Source: Clarkia xantiana subsp. parviflora
Taxonomy: Eukaryota > Streptophyta > Magnoliopsida > Myrtales > Onagraceae
Direction: 5' to 3'
Assembly: GCA_036873135.1 (NCBI GenBank)
Contig: JAPTYO010000002.1
Coordinates: forward strand, 17,696,452 to 17,760,451
Length of the DNA stretch: 64,000 bases
The stretch's first letter is position 1. Each line of letters opens with the position of its first letter. The notes beneath the pieces were generated by a model. That model saw only the letters and a list, made by a program, of their open reading frames with translations. It did not search any database and was not told where the DNA came from. The position numbers and the translations under genes were made by a program. Shown here piece by piece: positions 45,154-55,020 of the stretch.

Positions 45154-47141
45154 TGTTTTTGACTAATATAAACCTATATGAACAACCAAATACAAATATA
45201 TGCTACATAATAATTATTTACGAATATAGACCTAACCGAGATGTCACATATCGGTTAAGAGAGAAAAAAAAAAAAGTAAAAGTGTTTTTCTTGACCAGGG
45301 CTGTCAGCATGCTGCCATGTGCATGCTGACAGCGTGACCAGATGCTTTGAAAAGCATCTGGTCCGGTCCGGTTCTGACCAGACCGGGCCAGATGCTTTAA
45401 AAAAGCATCTGGTCCGGTTCTGACCGGACCAGATACTTGAAAAAGTATTTGGTCCGGTCCGGGGGCTGTTGGAGGACCCGGCGAAACAAAAATTACAAAA
45501 AAAAATTTATTCACGATGATATTTTTTAAAGCTATACATACAGTTGAGAAACAAATATTTTAAAATTATACATGAATATTCAATTTTTTATCATATCGAT
45601 TTAACTATTTTGTAGATGCACATTTTATCAAGAGAATCACAATGGTTTATCTAAACGATAGAATTAAATAAACATTCCAATTGCAAGAGAAGAAAACAAT
45701 CATATTTGGTCTGGTCTCTATTGGAGGACCCGGCGAAGCAAAAAATACAAAATATATATATATACGATGATATTTTTTAAAACTAAACGTGTAGTTGAGA
45801 AATAAATATTTTGAAATTATATATGAATATTCAATTTTTTATTATATTTTAACTATTTTGTGGATGCACATTTTATCAAGAGAAGAAAATCATCATGGTT
45901 TATCTAAACGATAAAATTAAATAAAACTTTCAGTTGCATTTTCGACAGCAGAAATCACTGTTTATCAAAGTATTACCAGTGTTTTATACTTGGGTTAAAG
46001 GTCCTTTTGGTACCACATGTTTGCAAAAATTACATTGTTCATACCACTAGTATTTTTTCGTACCGAATTGGTACCATATGTTTCCAAACCTTACTGTTTT
46101 GGTACCTCCGTTAGGGTTCCGTCAAAAACAGCCGTTAAATGGCATGTGCCATGCACGTGACCAGCCCAAAACTTTCAATTTTGTTACAATTTAGTCCATC
46201 TAATACATCCCTAACTTTTATTTTGTTCAATTTAGTCCTAAAACTTTAAAATCAAACCATTTCCCCAAATTGACCTAGCCGGACCTAGCCATGGGCTAGG
46301 TCCGACCCTGGGTCATGGTCGCCGGACCTAGGCGACCCCGACCCAGGGTCGAACCTAGCCCTAGGATAGGTCCGGCTAGGTCAATTGGGACCTAACCCCA
46401 ATTGAGTTAAACTGGGGCTAGGTCAATTTGGGAAAATGGTTTGGTTTTGAAGTTTTAGGACTAAATTGAACAAAATAAAAGTTAGGGATGTATTAGATGG
46501 ACTAAATTGTAACAAAATTGAAAGTTTTGGGCTGGTCACGTGCATGGCACGTGCCATTTAACGGCTGTTTTTGACAGAACCCTAACGGAGGTACCAAAAC
46601 AGTAAGGTTTGGAAACATATGGTACCAATTCGGTACGAAAAAATACTAGTGGTATGAACAGTGTAATTTTTGCAAACATGTGGTACCAAAAGGACCTTTA
46701 ACCCTTTATACTTTGATGAACAATGATTTCTGTAGTCGAAAATGCAATTGGAAGTTTTATTTAATTTTTGCTTCGCCGGGTCCTCCAACAGCCACCAGAC
46801 CAGACCAAATACTTTTTCAAGTATCTGGTCCGGTCAGAACCAGACCAGATGCTTTTAAAGCATCTGGTTAGGACCGGACCAGATGCTTTTTCAAAGCATC
46901 TGGCCCGGTCTGGTCAGAACCGGACCGGACCAGATGCTTTTCAAAGCATCTGGTCACGCTGTCAGCATGCACATGGCAGCATGCTGACAGCCCCGGCCAA
47001 AGAAAAACACTTTTACTTTTTTTTTTTTTCTCTTAACCGAGATGTCACATCTCGGTTAGGCCTATATTCGTAAATAATTGTTTATGTAGCCTATATTTGT
47101 ATTTGGTTGTTCATACAGGCTTATATTAATCAAAAACTCTA
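45154..47141. mobile_element. hAT-like foldback inserted in the outer MULE (8-bp TSD)
   Basis: GGAAAAGT at 45146-45153 is repeated at 47142-47149. The arms (TGTTTTTGACTAATATAAAC against GCTTATATTAATCAAAAACTCTA) pair for more than 300 bases, including AACCGAGATGTCACAT and GGCTGTCAGCATGCTGCCAT. Inside are palindromic words around CCAGATGCTTT...AAAGCATCTGG and GGTCCGGT. Near-identical stretches of about 230 bp at 45468-45710 and 45715-45950 form a direct duplication. The extreme ends match imperfectly, so the hAT label rests mainly on the 8-bp TSD. Frames with repeated GPVRTGPDAF-type words on either arm are products of the repeats, not genes. Confidence 0.65.
45992..46704. mobile_element. MULE-type foldback nested in the hAT-like element (713 bp, 9-bp TSD)
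   Basis: Starts GGGTTAAAGGTCCTTTTGGT and ends ACCAAAAGGACCTTTAACCC, with TTTATACTT at 45983-45991 and 46705-46713. The termini are clearly related to family A at 2861 and 39518. The arms pair almost completely around a GC-rich core with CCGGACCTAGCC / GGCTAGGTCCGG words (46270-46390). It landed close to the apex of the host foldback. Confidence 0.85.
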
Positions 47142-47652
47142 GGAAAAGTATGTAAAACATGAAACATGTTTGAAAAATATGGTTTTATGGACCAATATAT
47201 TTTAAAACGTACAATATGTTTGAAAAATATGGTTTTATGGACCAAAATGTTTTAAAATGTATAACAAGCTTACAACATATGGTAAAATGACGTATCGTCC
47301 ACTTGTTGTCATTAGTCTCATTAAGTGGACACGTGCAGATCACGTTTTTAAAAAATAATAATAATTATTATTAGTATCTAAATCCACACCATAAAAATCA
47401 TTGCTATGTATAAATTAATTTATTGCTTTAATTTTTTTTTTATAAGTGTGTTCCACACGTGTCCATTTAATGAAACTATTAATAACAAGTGGACGGAATG
47501 TCATTTTAACATCTTTTGTAAGCTTGTTGTACATTTTAATACATATTGGTACATAAAACCATCTTTTTCAAATATGTTGTACATTTTAAATCATATTGAT
47601 CCATAAAACCATCTTTTTCAAACATGTTGCATGTTTTACATACTTTTCCCTT

Positions 47653-48409
47653 TGATGGGTTCCGATGTAATCGTTAGCCCCGTTAACAGCCAATGGACGG
47701 CGAGTAGGTCCAGTGGGCCTCGTGAAAAGCCTGGAAGGCCCAGCACGAAGGGTCCCGACTCTAGCAGGCCCCGATGTACGAGCTGAATGCTCCCGATGAG
47801 AAGCCTCTGAGTAGGCCCCGATATGCCTTAGTAAAGGCCCCGATAATAAAGCCCCGCAGAGGCTGGACCTGTCCCGTAGAGACTGAAGGTCCTGGGTGGT
47901 GATCTAGAATGAAACAACTCTGGAGTCCCCGACAGGAGTCGAGACTCGTGATCAGAGGATAAGACCGAGAAACCCGCCTACTAGATGAGAGTGGGGGGAA
48001 GACGGTTAAAGATACAGATAACCTCCCCCGAGATACGCAGGGCGTGCCCGAGATACACGGAGTACGGGTAAGATACGCGGAGCGTGGGGAGAGATATACG
48101 GAATCCCGACCGAGATATGTGGAATCGTGGCGAGATACACGGAATCATGGGTAAAACTGCCAGGCGCAGTAACAGGTAACTGAGTAACTTCCCCTCCTAT
48201 ATAAAGGAGGAAGTTACCTCAGAAAACCATCATCTACTCTAATACGAACTTAGACTTGGCTTACCATCCATTGATCACCGTACTCATTTAAGCATTGGAG
48301 AGGGATTCTGGGTCACCACCCAGGTCATCCTTTTTTGCAGGATTACGCGGAGCTCAGGAGTCCAGGCTTTCCGTCAAGGACGTAACGGAGCTTCGCCCGT
48401 GATCCAACA
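47653..48409 (+). repeat. 5' LTR (757 bp)
   Basis: TGATGGGTTCC...GATCCAACA. At 48020-48150 the U3 carries about six imperfect repeats of a GAGATACGCGGA-type word at about 22-bp spacing, a possible enhancer array. TATATAAA at 48198-48205 is flanked by inverted GTAACTTCCCCTCC and GGAGGAAGTTAC arms. Confidence 0.95.
48198..48205 (+). promoter_or_regulatory. LTR TATA box at the loop of a hairpin
   Basis: TATATAAA sits exactly between two complementary 12-14 base arms. The same arrangement is kept in the right LTR. It should drive transcription of the element from about 48230. Confidence 0.75.
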
Positions 48410-48428
48410 TTGGCGCCGTCTGTGGGAA
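48410..48428 (+). other. Primer-binding site
   Basis: TTGGCGCCGTCTGTGGGAA immediately follows the 5' LTR. TGGCGCCGTC starts of this kind are common in Tat and Athila elements. The priming tRNA is not assigned here. Confidence 0.8.
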
Positions 48429-48463
48429 ACTTACGAAAAGTCAAAATAGCTTCTACCAGATCA

Positions 48464-51400
48464 ATGGCCGGTGGCAAGAAGAAGCAGGTTCAAGCTGGCA
48501 GTTCTCGACCCACGGGAACTGTGAATTCCCCGTTGCCGGAACGTGTGGCCGAGCAAGGTGAGAACCCCGCTCTTTCCCAGACAGGGGGGCAGGGTGATGG
48601 CTACGAGGTCTCAGTCCGAGACACAGAAAGGAATAGGCAGGATGTCCCGTGTAGGGAGGAAGATGAGGCTCCCCCGAACCCGGTGGGCCATGAGAGAGAA
48701 GGAGTCCCGCGAAGGGAAGAAGGGTCGTCTTCGAACTCGGAGTTGGCCAAAGCAGTAGCAGATGCCATGCCGATGTTCCTGGCTGCCATGGAAGCCCTAC
48801 TAGACAAGAGAGAGGCTGCCAGGAGAGCAGAGGAGTTACCTCCGCAGGAGGAGTTACCACCACCCCCTCCGAGGGTGGTCCCAGAAGAACAAGAGGTGCA
48901 GGAGGTTCCGCCCAGGAGCAAGGGTAAAGAACCTGTGCATTCGGAGAAGTTCGTGGTCGACGGTCCAGGACCAGTGCAGAACAGGACCATTCCCCTGAAT
49001 GGCCCTATCACCGCTGATCAGGTGGTGAAGATCGTTAGCATCTGCATGGGTGACCAGAAGCAGATGACCTCGGAACTGAGGGATCGGTCCAGCCATCCTT
49101 TCGTACCGCGACTGATCGACACCGTCGCCCCGCCCGGGATAGGCATCCCGACAATCAAGGAATACGATGGTGAAGGAGACCCAGACCGCCATGTGCAAAG
49201 GCATGTTCAGGCCTGCATGGGTAGAACCTCTAACGACGATCTCGTATGCTCGTTGTTCCCGATAACCCTGGGAGAGAGGGCCATGACTTGGTTCTTCAGC
49301 CTTCCGTCGGGAAGCATCACGTGCTGGGCTGATATGCACGATCGCTTCATCAAGCAATATCAAGGTCGGAGACGCCTCCTGAAGAGCGTGAGGACTTTAA
49401 CCCAGGTGGTGCAGAGGCCCGATGAATCGTTGACATACCATTACCAACGGTTCACTGCTAGTGCTGCGGAGATTGACGAAGAAATCTCGGAGGGAGAGAT
49501 GATTCGCACTTTCCTAAGGAACTTGAGTGCTCCGTACGGTTCCGACCTGATGCATAGCGTAGCCGCGAAGGCTGTGTGGAGTATGGAGGCCCTGCAGGCG
49601 AGGGTGAAGCAGCAAATCGACGTCCAGGAGTCGAAGATTGCTGCTGGAGAGCTCGATCCCCCGAAGTCGGGAAGAGGAAAGCCATCGTCCAAGCTGTCGG
49701 ATGATCGCAAGGGGAACGACAAGTCGGAAGGAAGTAGAAACCGTGGTCGTCCCGATAAAAGAGAAGACAAGCGTCCTCCGAGGAAGGAAAACCGAGAGGG
49801 TCGGGCTGTTCCCATCAATAGCTCGATGACCTCTGTGTTAGCTGTGATGGACAGACAAGGTCTCGCTCGATACCCCCCGAGGAAAGAAGGCGAATTCCTA
49901 GGAGGCCGCCCTGACCGTTACTGTCGCTACCATCGTGCCAATGGTCACGACACTGAGAACTGTTGGGAGCTGAAGAAGGAGATTGAAAAGCTGATCCAGA
50001 AGGGAAAGCTGAAAGAGTTCGTCGGGAAGGGACGGTGCCGATCCCGTTCCAGAAGCCGGTCCCGATCCCGTTCCAAGTCCCGCGACCGATCCCCGAAGAA
50101 GAAGAAGGTCGAGCATGAGGCTTCAGGATCAGGTGCCCGCAAGGAGAGGCGGGGAACTATCAACGTCATCCACGGAGGAATGGCAGCAGGAGGTGATACC
50201 TCTGCTTCCAGGGAGAACTATGCTTCTCGCATATCCGCCGCGGTGGTGCTAGGCAAAAGGTCCCGGTCGTGGACCCTGAAGGAGGAGATGGTGATTTCTT
50301 TCTCGGCGGAGGATCTAGTAGGCGTGGAGAGCCCTCACGACGACGCCTTGGTCGTGACCCTGGACGTGGACGGATTCGAGATGAAGCGGATCCTGATAGA
50401 CGGAGGGAGTTCCTCCGATATTCTTTTCATGGACGCTCTGGAAGCCATGGGAAAGACGAAGAAGGACCTGACGCAGGTGGACTTCCCGATGGTAGGATTC
50501 TCCGGTTCCACTTCTTACCCGTTGGGAATGATTACCTTACCAGTAGAGTTTGGTAGTGGCTGGAAAATGGAGAAGCGAAACGTGGATTTCGTTGTCGTAG
50601 AGTCCGCAGGGGCATACAACGCGATCATCGGGAGAACCACCATCAACCCTCTTATGGCAGTCGTCTCGACGGTCCACCAGAAAATGAAGTTCCCGACTGA
50701 TAACGGGGTCGGAGAGGTCAAGGGTGACCAGGTGGCGTCGCGAAAATGCTACGTTAACGCCACCCGACGGAGGAGGAGGGAGACCATGACTGATGCTGAT
50801 CCTCGAGAAGAGTATGGGCGTCCCGCCCCCATGGAGGATTTGAAGGAAGTAGAGATCGATGGGCCTCAGAGGAAGGTGAAGATCGGCTCTGCTGTGTCGG
50901 AGGAAAGAGCCCGAGAGTTGATCGAGCTCTTGAAGGAGTTTAAGGAGCTGTTTGCTTGGTCCCCGAGTGATATGCCAGGAATCAGCCCCGACGTGATAGT
51001 GCACGAGCTGAAGATAGACCCCGCGATCAAGCCTATTGCACAGAGAAGGCGTCCGATGGGCGCGGACAAGAGGATCGCGATCCAGCAGGAGGTGGGCAGA
51101 CTGCTCGATGCTGGATTCATCAAGGAGCTCCGATTCCAGACTTGGGTGGCTAACCCAGTGCTGGTGCGAAAGAGTAACGGAAAGTGGCGGATGTGTGTCG
51201 ACTTCCGCGACTTGAACAAAGCCTGCCCGAAGGACTGCTACCCACTACCGAGGATCGACCAGCTGGTGGATGCCACCTCGGGACATGAGCTGCTGAGCAT
51301 CATGGATGCCTACTCCGGGTACAATCAGATCAAGATGGCGAAGGAGGATGCCCCCCACACAGCTTTTTACGCTGATAGCGACGTCTACCACTACGACGTG

Positions 51401-54115
51401 ATGCCCTTCGGATTGATCAATGCCGGAGCAACTTACCAGCGGATGGTGAACAAGTTGTTCGGAGACATGCTGGGGAAAACCATGGAGGCATATGTGGACG
51501 ACATGCTGGTGAAGTCCCGACAGGCAGGAGACCATGTCCAGAATTTGGCGGCGGCATTTGAGCGGATGAAGTTCCATCAGGTTCGGCTGAACCCCGACAA
51601 ATGTGCTTTCGGGGTGAACTCGGGGAAATTCCTAGGGTTCATGGTGAGCCAGAGAGGAATCGAGGTGAACCCTGAGAAGCTGCGAGCGATCGAAGAGATG
51701 CAGTCCCCGAGGACTCATCGGGAGGTCCAGGTGCTGAATGACCGGTTGGCCGCGATGAATCGCTTCCTATCCAAGGCGAGTGATCGAGCTATGCCATTTT
51801 TTGATGTACTGAGGGCCAACAAGAAGTTCGAATGGACCGACAAGTGCGAGGAAGCGTTCCAGGCACTCAAGCAGCACCTCCGTACCCTTCCGCCGTTGGC
51901 GAAACCGGTTCCAGGCGAGCCGCTCTATCTCTATTTGGCTGTTTCTGATGTGGCTGTTAGTTCTGTTTTGATTAAAATTGTCAAGGGCAACCGAGTGCCT
52001 ATCTATTATGTAAGCAAGGCGTTTGCCAAGTCTGAAATAAACTACCCCGCTATTGAGAAGTATCTCTTCGCGTTGATTATTGCTGCTCGAAAACTGCGAC
52101 CTTACTTCCATGCCCATGAAGTCACGGTGTTGACTAATCAGCCCTTGAAACACTTTTTGAACCGACCGGGGGCGTCGGGGAGATTGGTAAAATGGGCCAT
52201 CGAGCTAACGGAGTTCCGCATTCATTTCGCTCCGAGAACCGCTATTAAGGGCCAGGCATTGGCAGATTTTATAGCTGAGTCTACGGCACCCGATCTGGAA
52301 GCAACGGGTCCCGCAGAGGGGGCAACCATGGAAGAAGTCCCGACAATAGAACAACAGCCAGAACAGCCAAATGAGGAGAACACCTGGGAGATGTACACTG
52401 ATGGTTCATCGAGTGTAGAAGGCTCGGGGGCATGATTCGTATTGATACCGCCCGGCGGAGGCGAGCCCTTACGGTATGCCTTGGCGTTGACGTTCAAAGC
52501 CACCAACAACGAAGCAGAGTATGAGGCTCTCATCACAGGCCTCAAGATTGCCAAGGGTATGGGGGTCGACCATTTAAAAGTGAAGTGCGATGCTAGCTTG
52601 GTTGTAAATCAGGTCCAGGGGAACTATGAGGCTAAAAGCCCGACGATGAAGAAATATTTGCACGAGGTGCAGACTTTGAAGGGAAGCTTCAAAAGCTTTG
52701 ATATCGAGGCGATCCCGAGGGAAGAGAACGCGGAAGCGGATGCCTTGAGTAAGTTTGCCCTGGGAGTGGCCCCCGAGGAGAATCGGAAGGTGCATTTCCT
52801 AGAGAAGGTGATCATCTCAAATATCGATCCGGCAGAGATCTGTGCTATTGAAACAGGATCGGAGGAAGAGGAGAAGCCCACTTGGATGACCCCGATGGTC
52901 ACATACCTGACTACGGGGGTACTCCCCGACGACAAAGTGGCAGCTGTCAGGTTGCGGCGGATTGCGGACAACTACGCAATGGTGGACAACCAGTTGTACA
53001 AAAAAGGGTACGTAAAGCCTTTTCTAAAATGCGTAGCAGAGCCTGACACAAATCGAATCTTGAGGGAGCTACACGAAGGAGTCGCGGCCTGCCATGAAGG
53101 AGCCCGATCTCTGGTAAGGAAGGCATTGAACTTAGGCTACTACTGGCCCTCGATGAACAAAGAAGCGACCGCGATGGTCCGATCCTGTGATGCATGCCAG
53201 AGGTACGCCCCAAATATCGTGGCTCCCGCCGCGGTCCTAATGCCCATCAGGAGTGCATGGCCCTTCGCGCAATGGGGGATTGACTTGGTGGGACCACTTT
53301 CCCAAGCGAGAGGTCAGTGCAAGTACTTACTCGTGGCTATTGACTACTTCTCAAAGTGGATAGAGGCCAAAGCATTGGCTAGAACGACGGGGCAGCAGAT
53401 CCTCAAGTTCCTTCAGACTCAGATCATATCCCGGTACGGGGTCCCGCGAGTGTTGATCAACGACAACGGCCCTCCGTTCAATGGGGCTCAGTTGAAGGAG
53501 TACCTGGAAGAATTAAACATTGAGCATCAGACTGCTTCAGTCCGCCACGCTCAGACCAATGGCCAGGTAGAGTCAGCCAACAAGATCGTGATGGATGGCT
53601 TGAAGAAGAGAGTCTATGCCTTGCAGGGCCATTGGCTGGATGAGCTTGAGAATGTGCTATGGGCTGTGAGAACAACACCCAAGCAATCAACAGGAGAAAC
53701 TCCGTTTGGCCTGGTTTATGGCACGGAGGCAGTCGCTCCTGTGGAGATAGCGGTGGCGTCCCACCGCGCGAAATATTACGAGCCTCTGACAAATGAGGAA
53801 ATGAGACGTCTGGACTTAGACCTACTCGAGGAGAAGAGGTGGAAGGCTGATGAAGTCCAGGCCCAAATGCGTCTGGCAACAGCCCGATATTATAATCGGC
53901 GTGTCAGGTCCCGACAATTCTTCGTGGGAGAACTTGTCTGGCGGAGGAATGAGTTTGTTCATCAAGATCGGATCAACAAACTGTCACCAAAATGGGAAGG
54001 ACCTTACAAGATCGTAGGGATGCCAGTGCCCAATGCATACAAGTTAGAGGATCTCGAAGGCAAGACGTTGAAGCATTCCTTCAGTGGCGAACACTTGAAG
54101 AAGTATCATGTTTGA
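48464..54115 (+). pseudogene. Gag-Pol polyprotein, one in-frame stop (1,883 codons plus stop)
   Basis: Start chosen at the first ATG (48464, MAGGKKKQ); the open frame upstream runs through the primer site. Gag core is near residues 270-345 (MTWFFSLPSGSITCWADMHD), a C-H-H-C type knuckle at 487 (CRYHRANGHDTENC), then an Arg-Ser run near 525-548. The aspartic protease has DGGSSSDIL at 646. RT has its YVDD at 1010. RNase H follows, then a second RNase H starting YTDGSSSVEGSGA. There codon 1324 is TGA (52433-52435), where relatives would be expected to have Gly; GGA to TGA is one change. The frame continues unbroken after it. Integrase keeps the H-C zinc finger (H 1537, CDAC 1575), D 1607, D 1667 and E 1703 with D-35-E spacing, and a SPKWEGPY C-terminal motif. 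One nonsense mutation separates it from a full frame. Confidence 0.93.
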
Positions 54116-54235
54116 TATTAAGCCGCCGTGAAGGGCGCAAATTGTCTATCAATAAGATCCGATGTAAGCCTATTTTGAGTTATTTATGAATAAGAGAAAT
54201 TGCCTTCCGATCAAATTGCTTTCAAATTTATTCTA

Positions 54236-54800
54236 ACTGTTAGTAAGACGTCTTGAGTGACGCGACAAAAGCCTTCCGAGGTATGATGAAAGCCCCGCGG
54301 GGAATGCGTAAGTCGTCTATATGGCGCGGCCAAAAGCCTTAACAGGTACGGACAAAAGCCCTACGGGGTACACGTAAGTCGTCTATATGATGCAACCAAA
54401 AGCCTAGGTACAAAAAGGCCCTGATGGGTCCGCGTAAGTCGTCTATATGATGCGGCCAAAAGCCTTAACGGGTACGAAAAAGCCTTAAAGGGTACGATTA
54501 AGCCGTCCGGTAGAGACGCAATAAAAGCCCTAAGGGGTGTGAAAATGGCCTCGAAAGGCAGGGACGAGAAACCTTAAGTGGTGAAATCCCGATTTTGGAC
54601 GAGAAACCTTAAGTGGTGAAGTCCCGATTTTGGACGAGAAACCTTAAGTGGTGAAGTCCCGATTTTGGACGAGAAACCTTAAGTGGTGAAGTCCCGACTT
54701 TGGACGAGAAGCCTTAAGTGGTGAAGTCCCGATTTAGGACGAGAAGCCTTAAGTGGTAAAGTCCCGATTAGATAAGAAACCATAAATGGTAAAGTCTCGA
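54236..54800. repeat. Tandem repeats downstream of pol
   Basis: Two arrays. At 54240-54500 there are four or so units with GTCGTCTATATGATGCGGCC and AAAAGCCTTAACGGGTACG. At 54563-54800 a 35-bp unit GACGAGAAACCTTAAGTGG... repeats from 54563, 54598, 54633, 54668, 54703 and 54738, decaying at the end. Short tandem arrays next to the 3' end are common in Tat elements. Confidence 0.85.
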
Positions 54801-55020
54801 GTAAAACGTCGGAAGGACGTATGAAGTCATTTTAATGGTGCATCGGAACGTTCTGAGTAACGAATTTTAAGCCGCTTTAGATAAAGTGCAAACGAATATC
54901 GATACCAAAACAGATAAAAGAAGTTCTTTAGATAAAGGCTCAAAGGCCAAAAAGGGGTCCGATACAAAGGATAAACAAGAAACAAAGGAGAAAGGCAACA
55001 AGGACTAAAAGATGTAAGCA

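Larger units (their letters stand above)
45145..47650. mobile_element. Outer MULE-type foldback (about 510 bp before insertions, 9-bp TSD)
   Basis: Left terminus GGGAAAAGT (45145-45153) is split from the rest of its arm (47150 onward: ATGTAAAACATGAAACATG...) by the element at 45154-47141. The right terminus ends ATGTTTTACATACTTTTCCC at 47650. Arms pair for about 200 bases (TTTGAAAAATATGGTTTTAT; AAGCTTACA; GTCCACTTGTT). The TSD is TTGCACCTT at 45136-45144; the right copy is split by the retrotransposon (TT at 47651-47652, then GCACCTT at 59198-59204, complete at 59196-59204 because of the CCCTT duplication). Confidence 0.8.

Noticed and set aside
45218..47073. Open frames of about 100 codons with GPVRTGPDAF repeats on the two arms
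   Set aside because: Same palindromic words read in opposite directions on both arms of one foldback element; no independent coding evidence.
48410..48463. Possible upstream start of gag at 48410
   Set aside because: The codon is TTG and belongs to the primer-binding site; the first ATG in frame is at 48464.
48453..53879. Long minus-strand frames across gag-pol (up to 169 codons)
   Set aside because: Shadows of a GC-rich coding strand; no domain recognisable, and the plus-strand frame is clearly the real one.
54563..54800. Regularly spaced 35-bp repeats resembling a CRISPR array
   Set aside because: Units are contiguous without unique spacers and lie in a plant retrotransposon.
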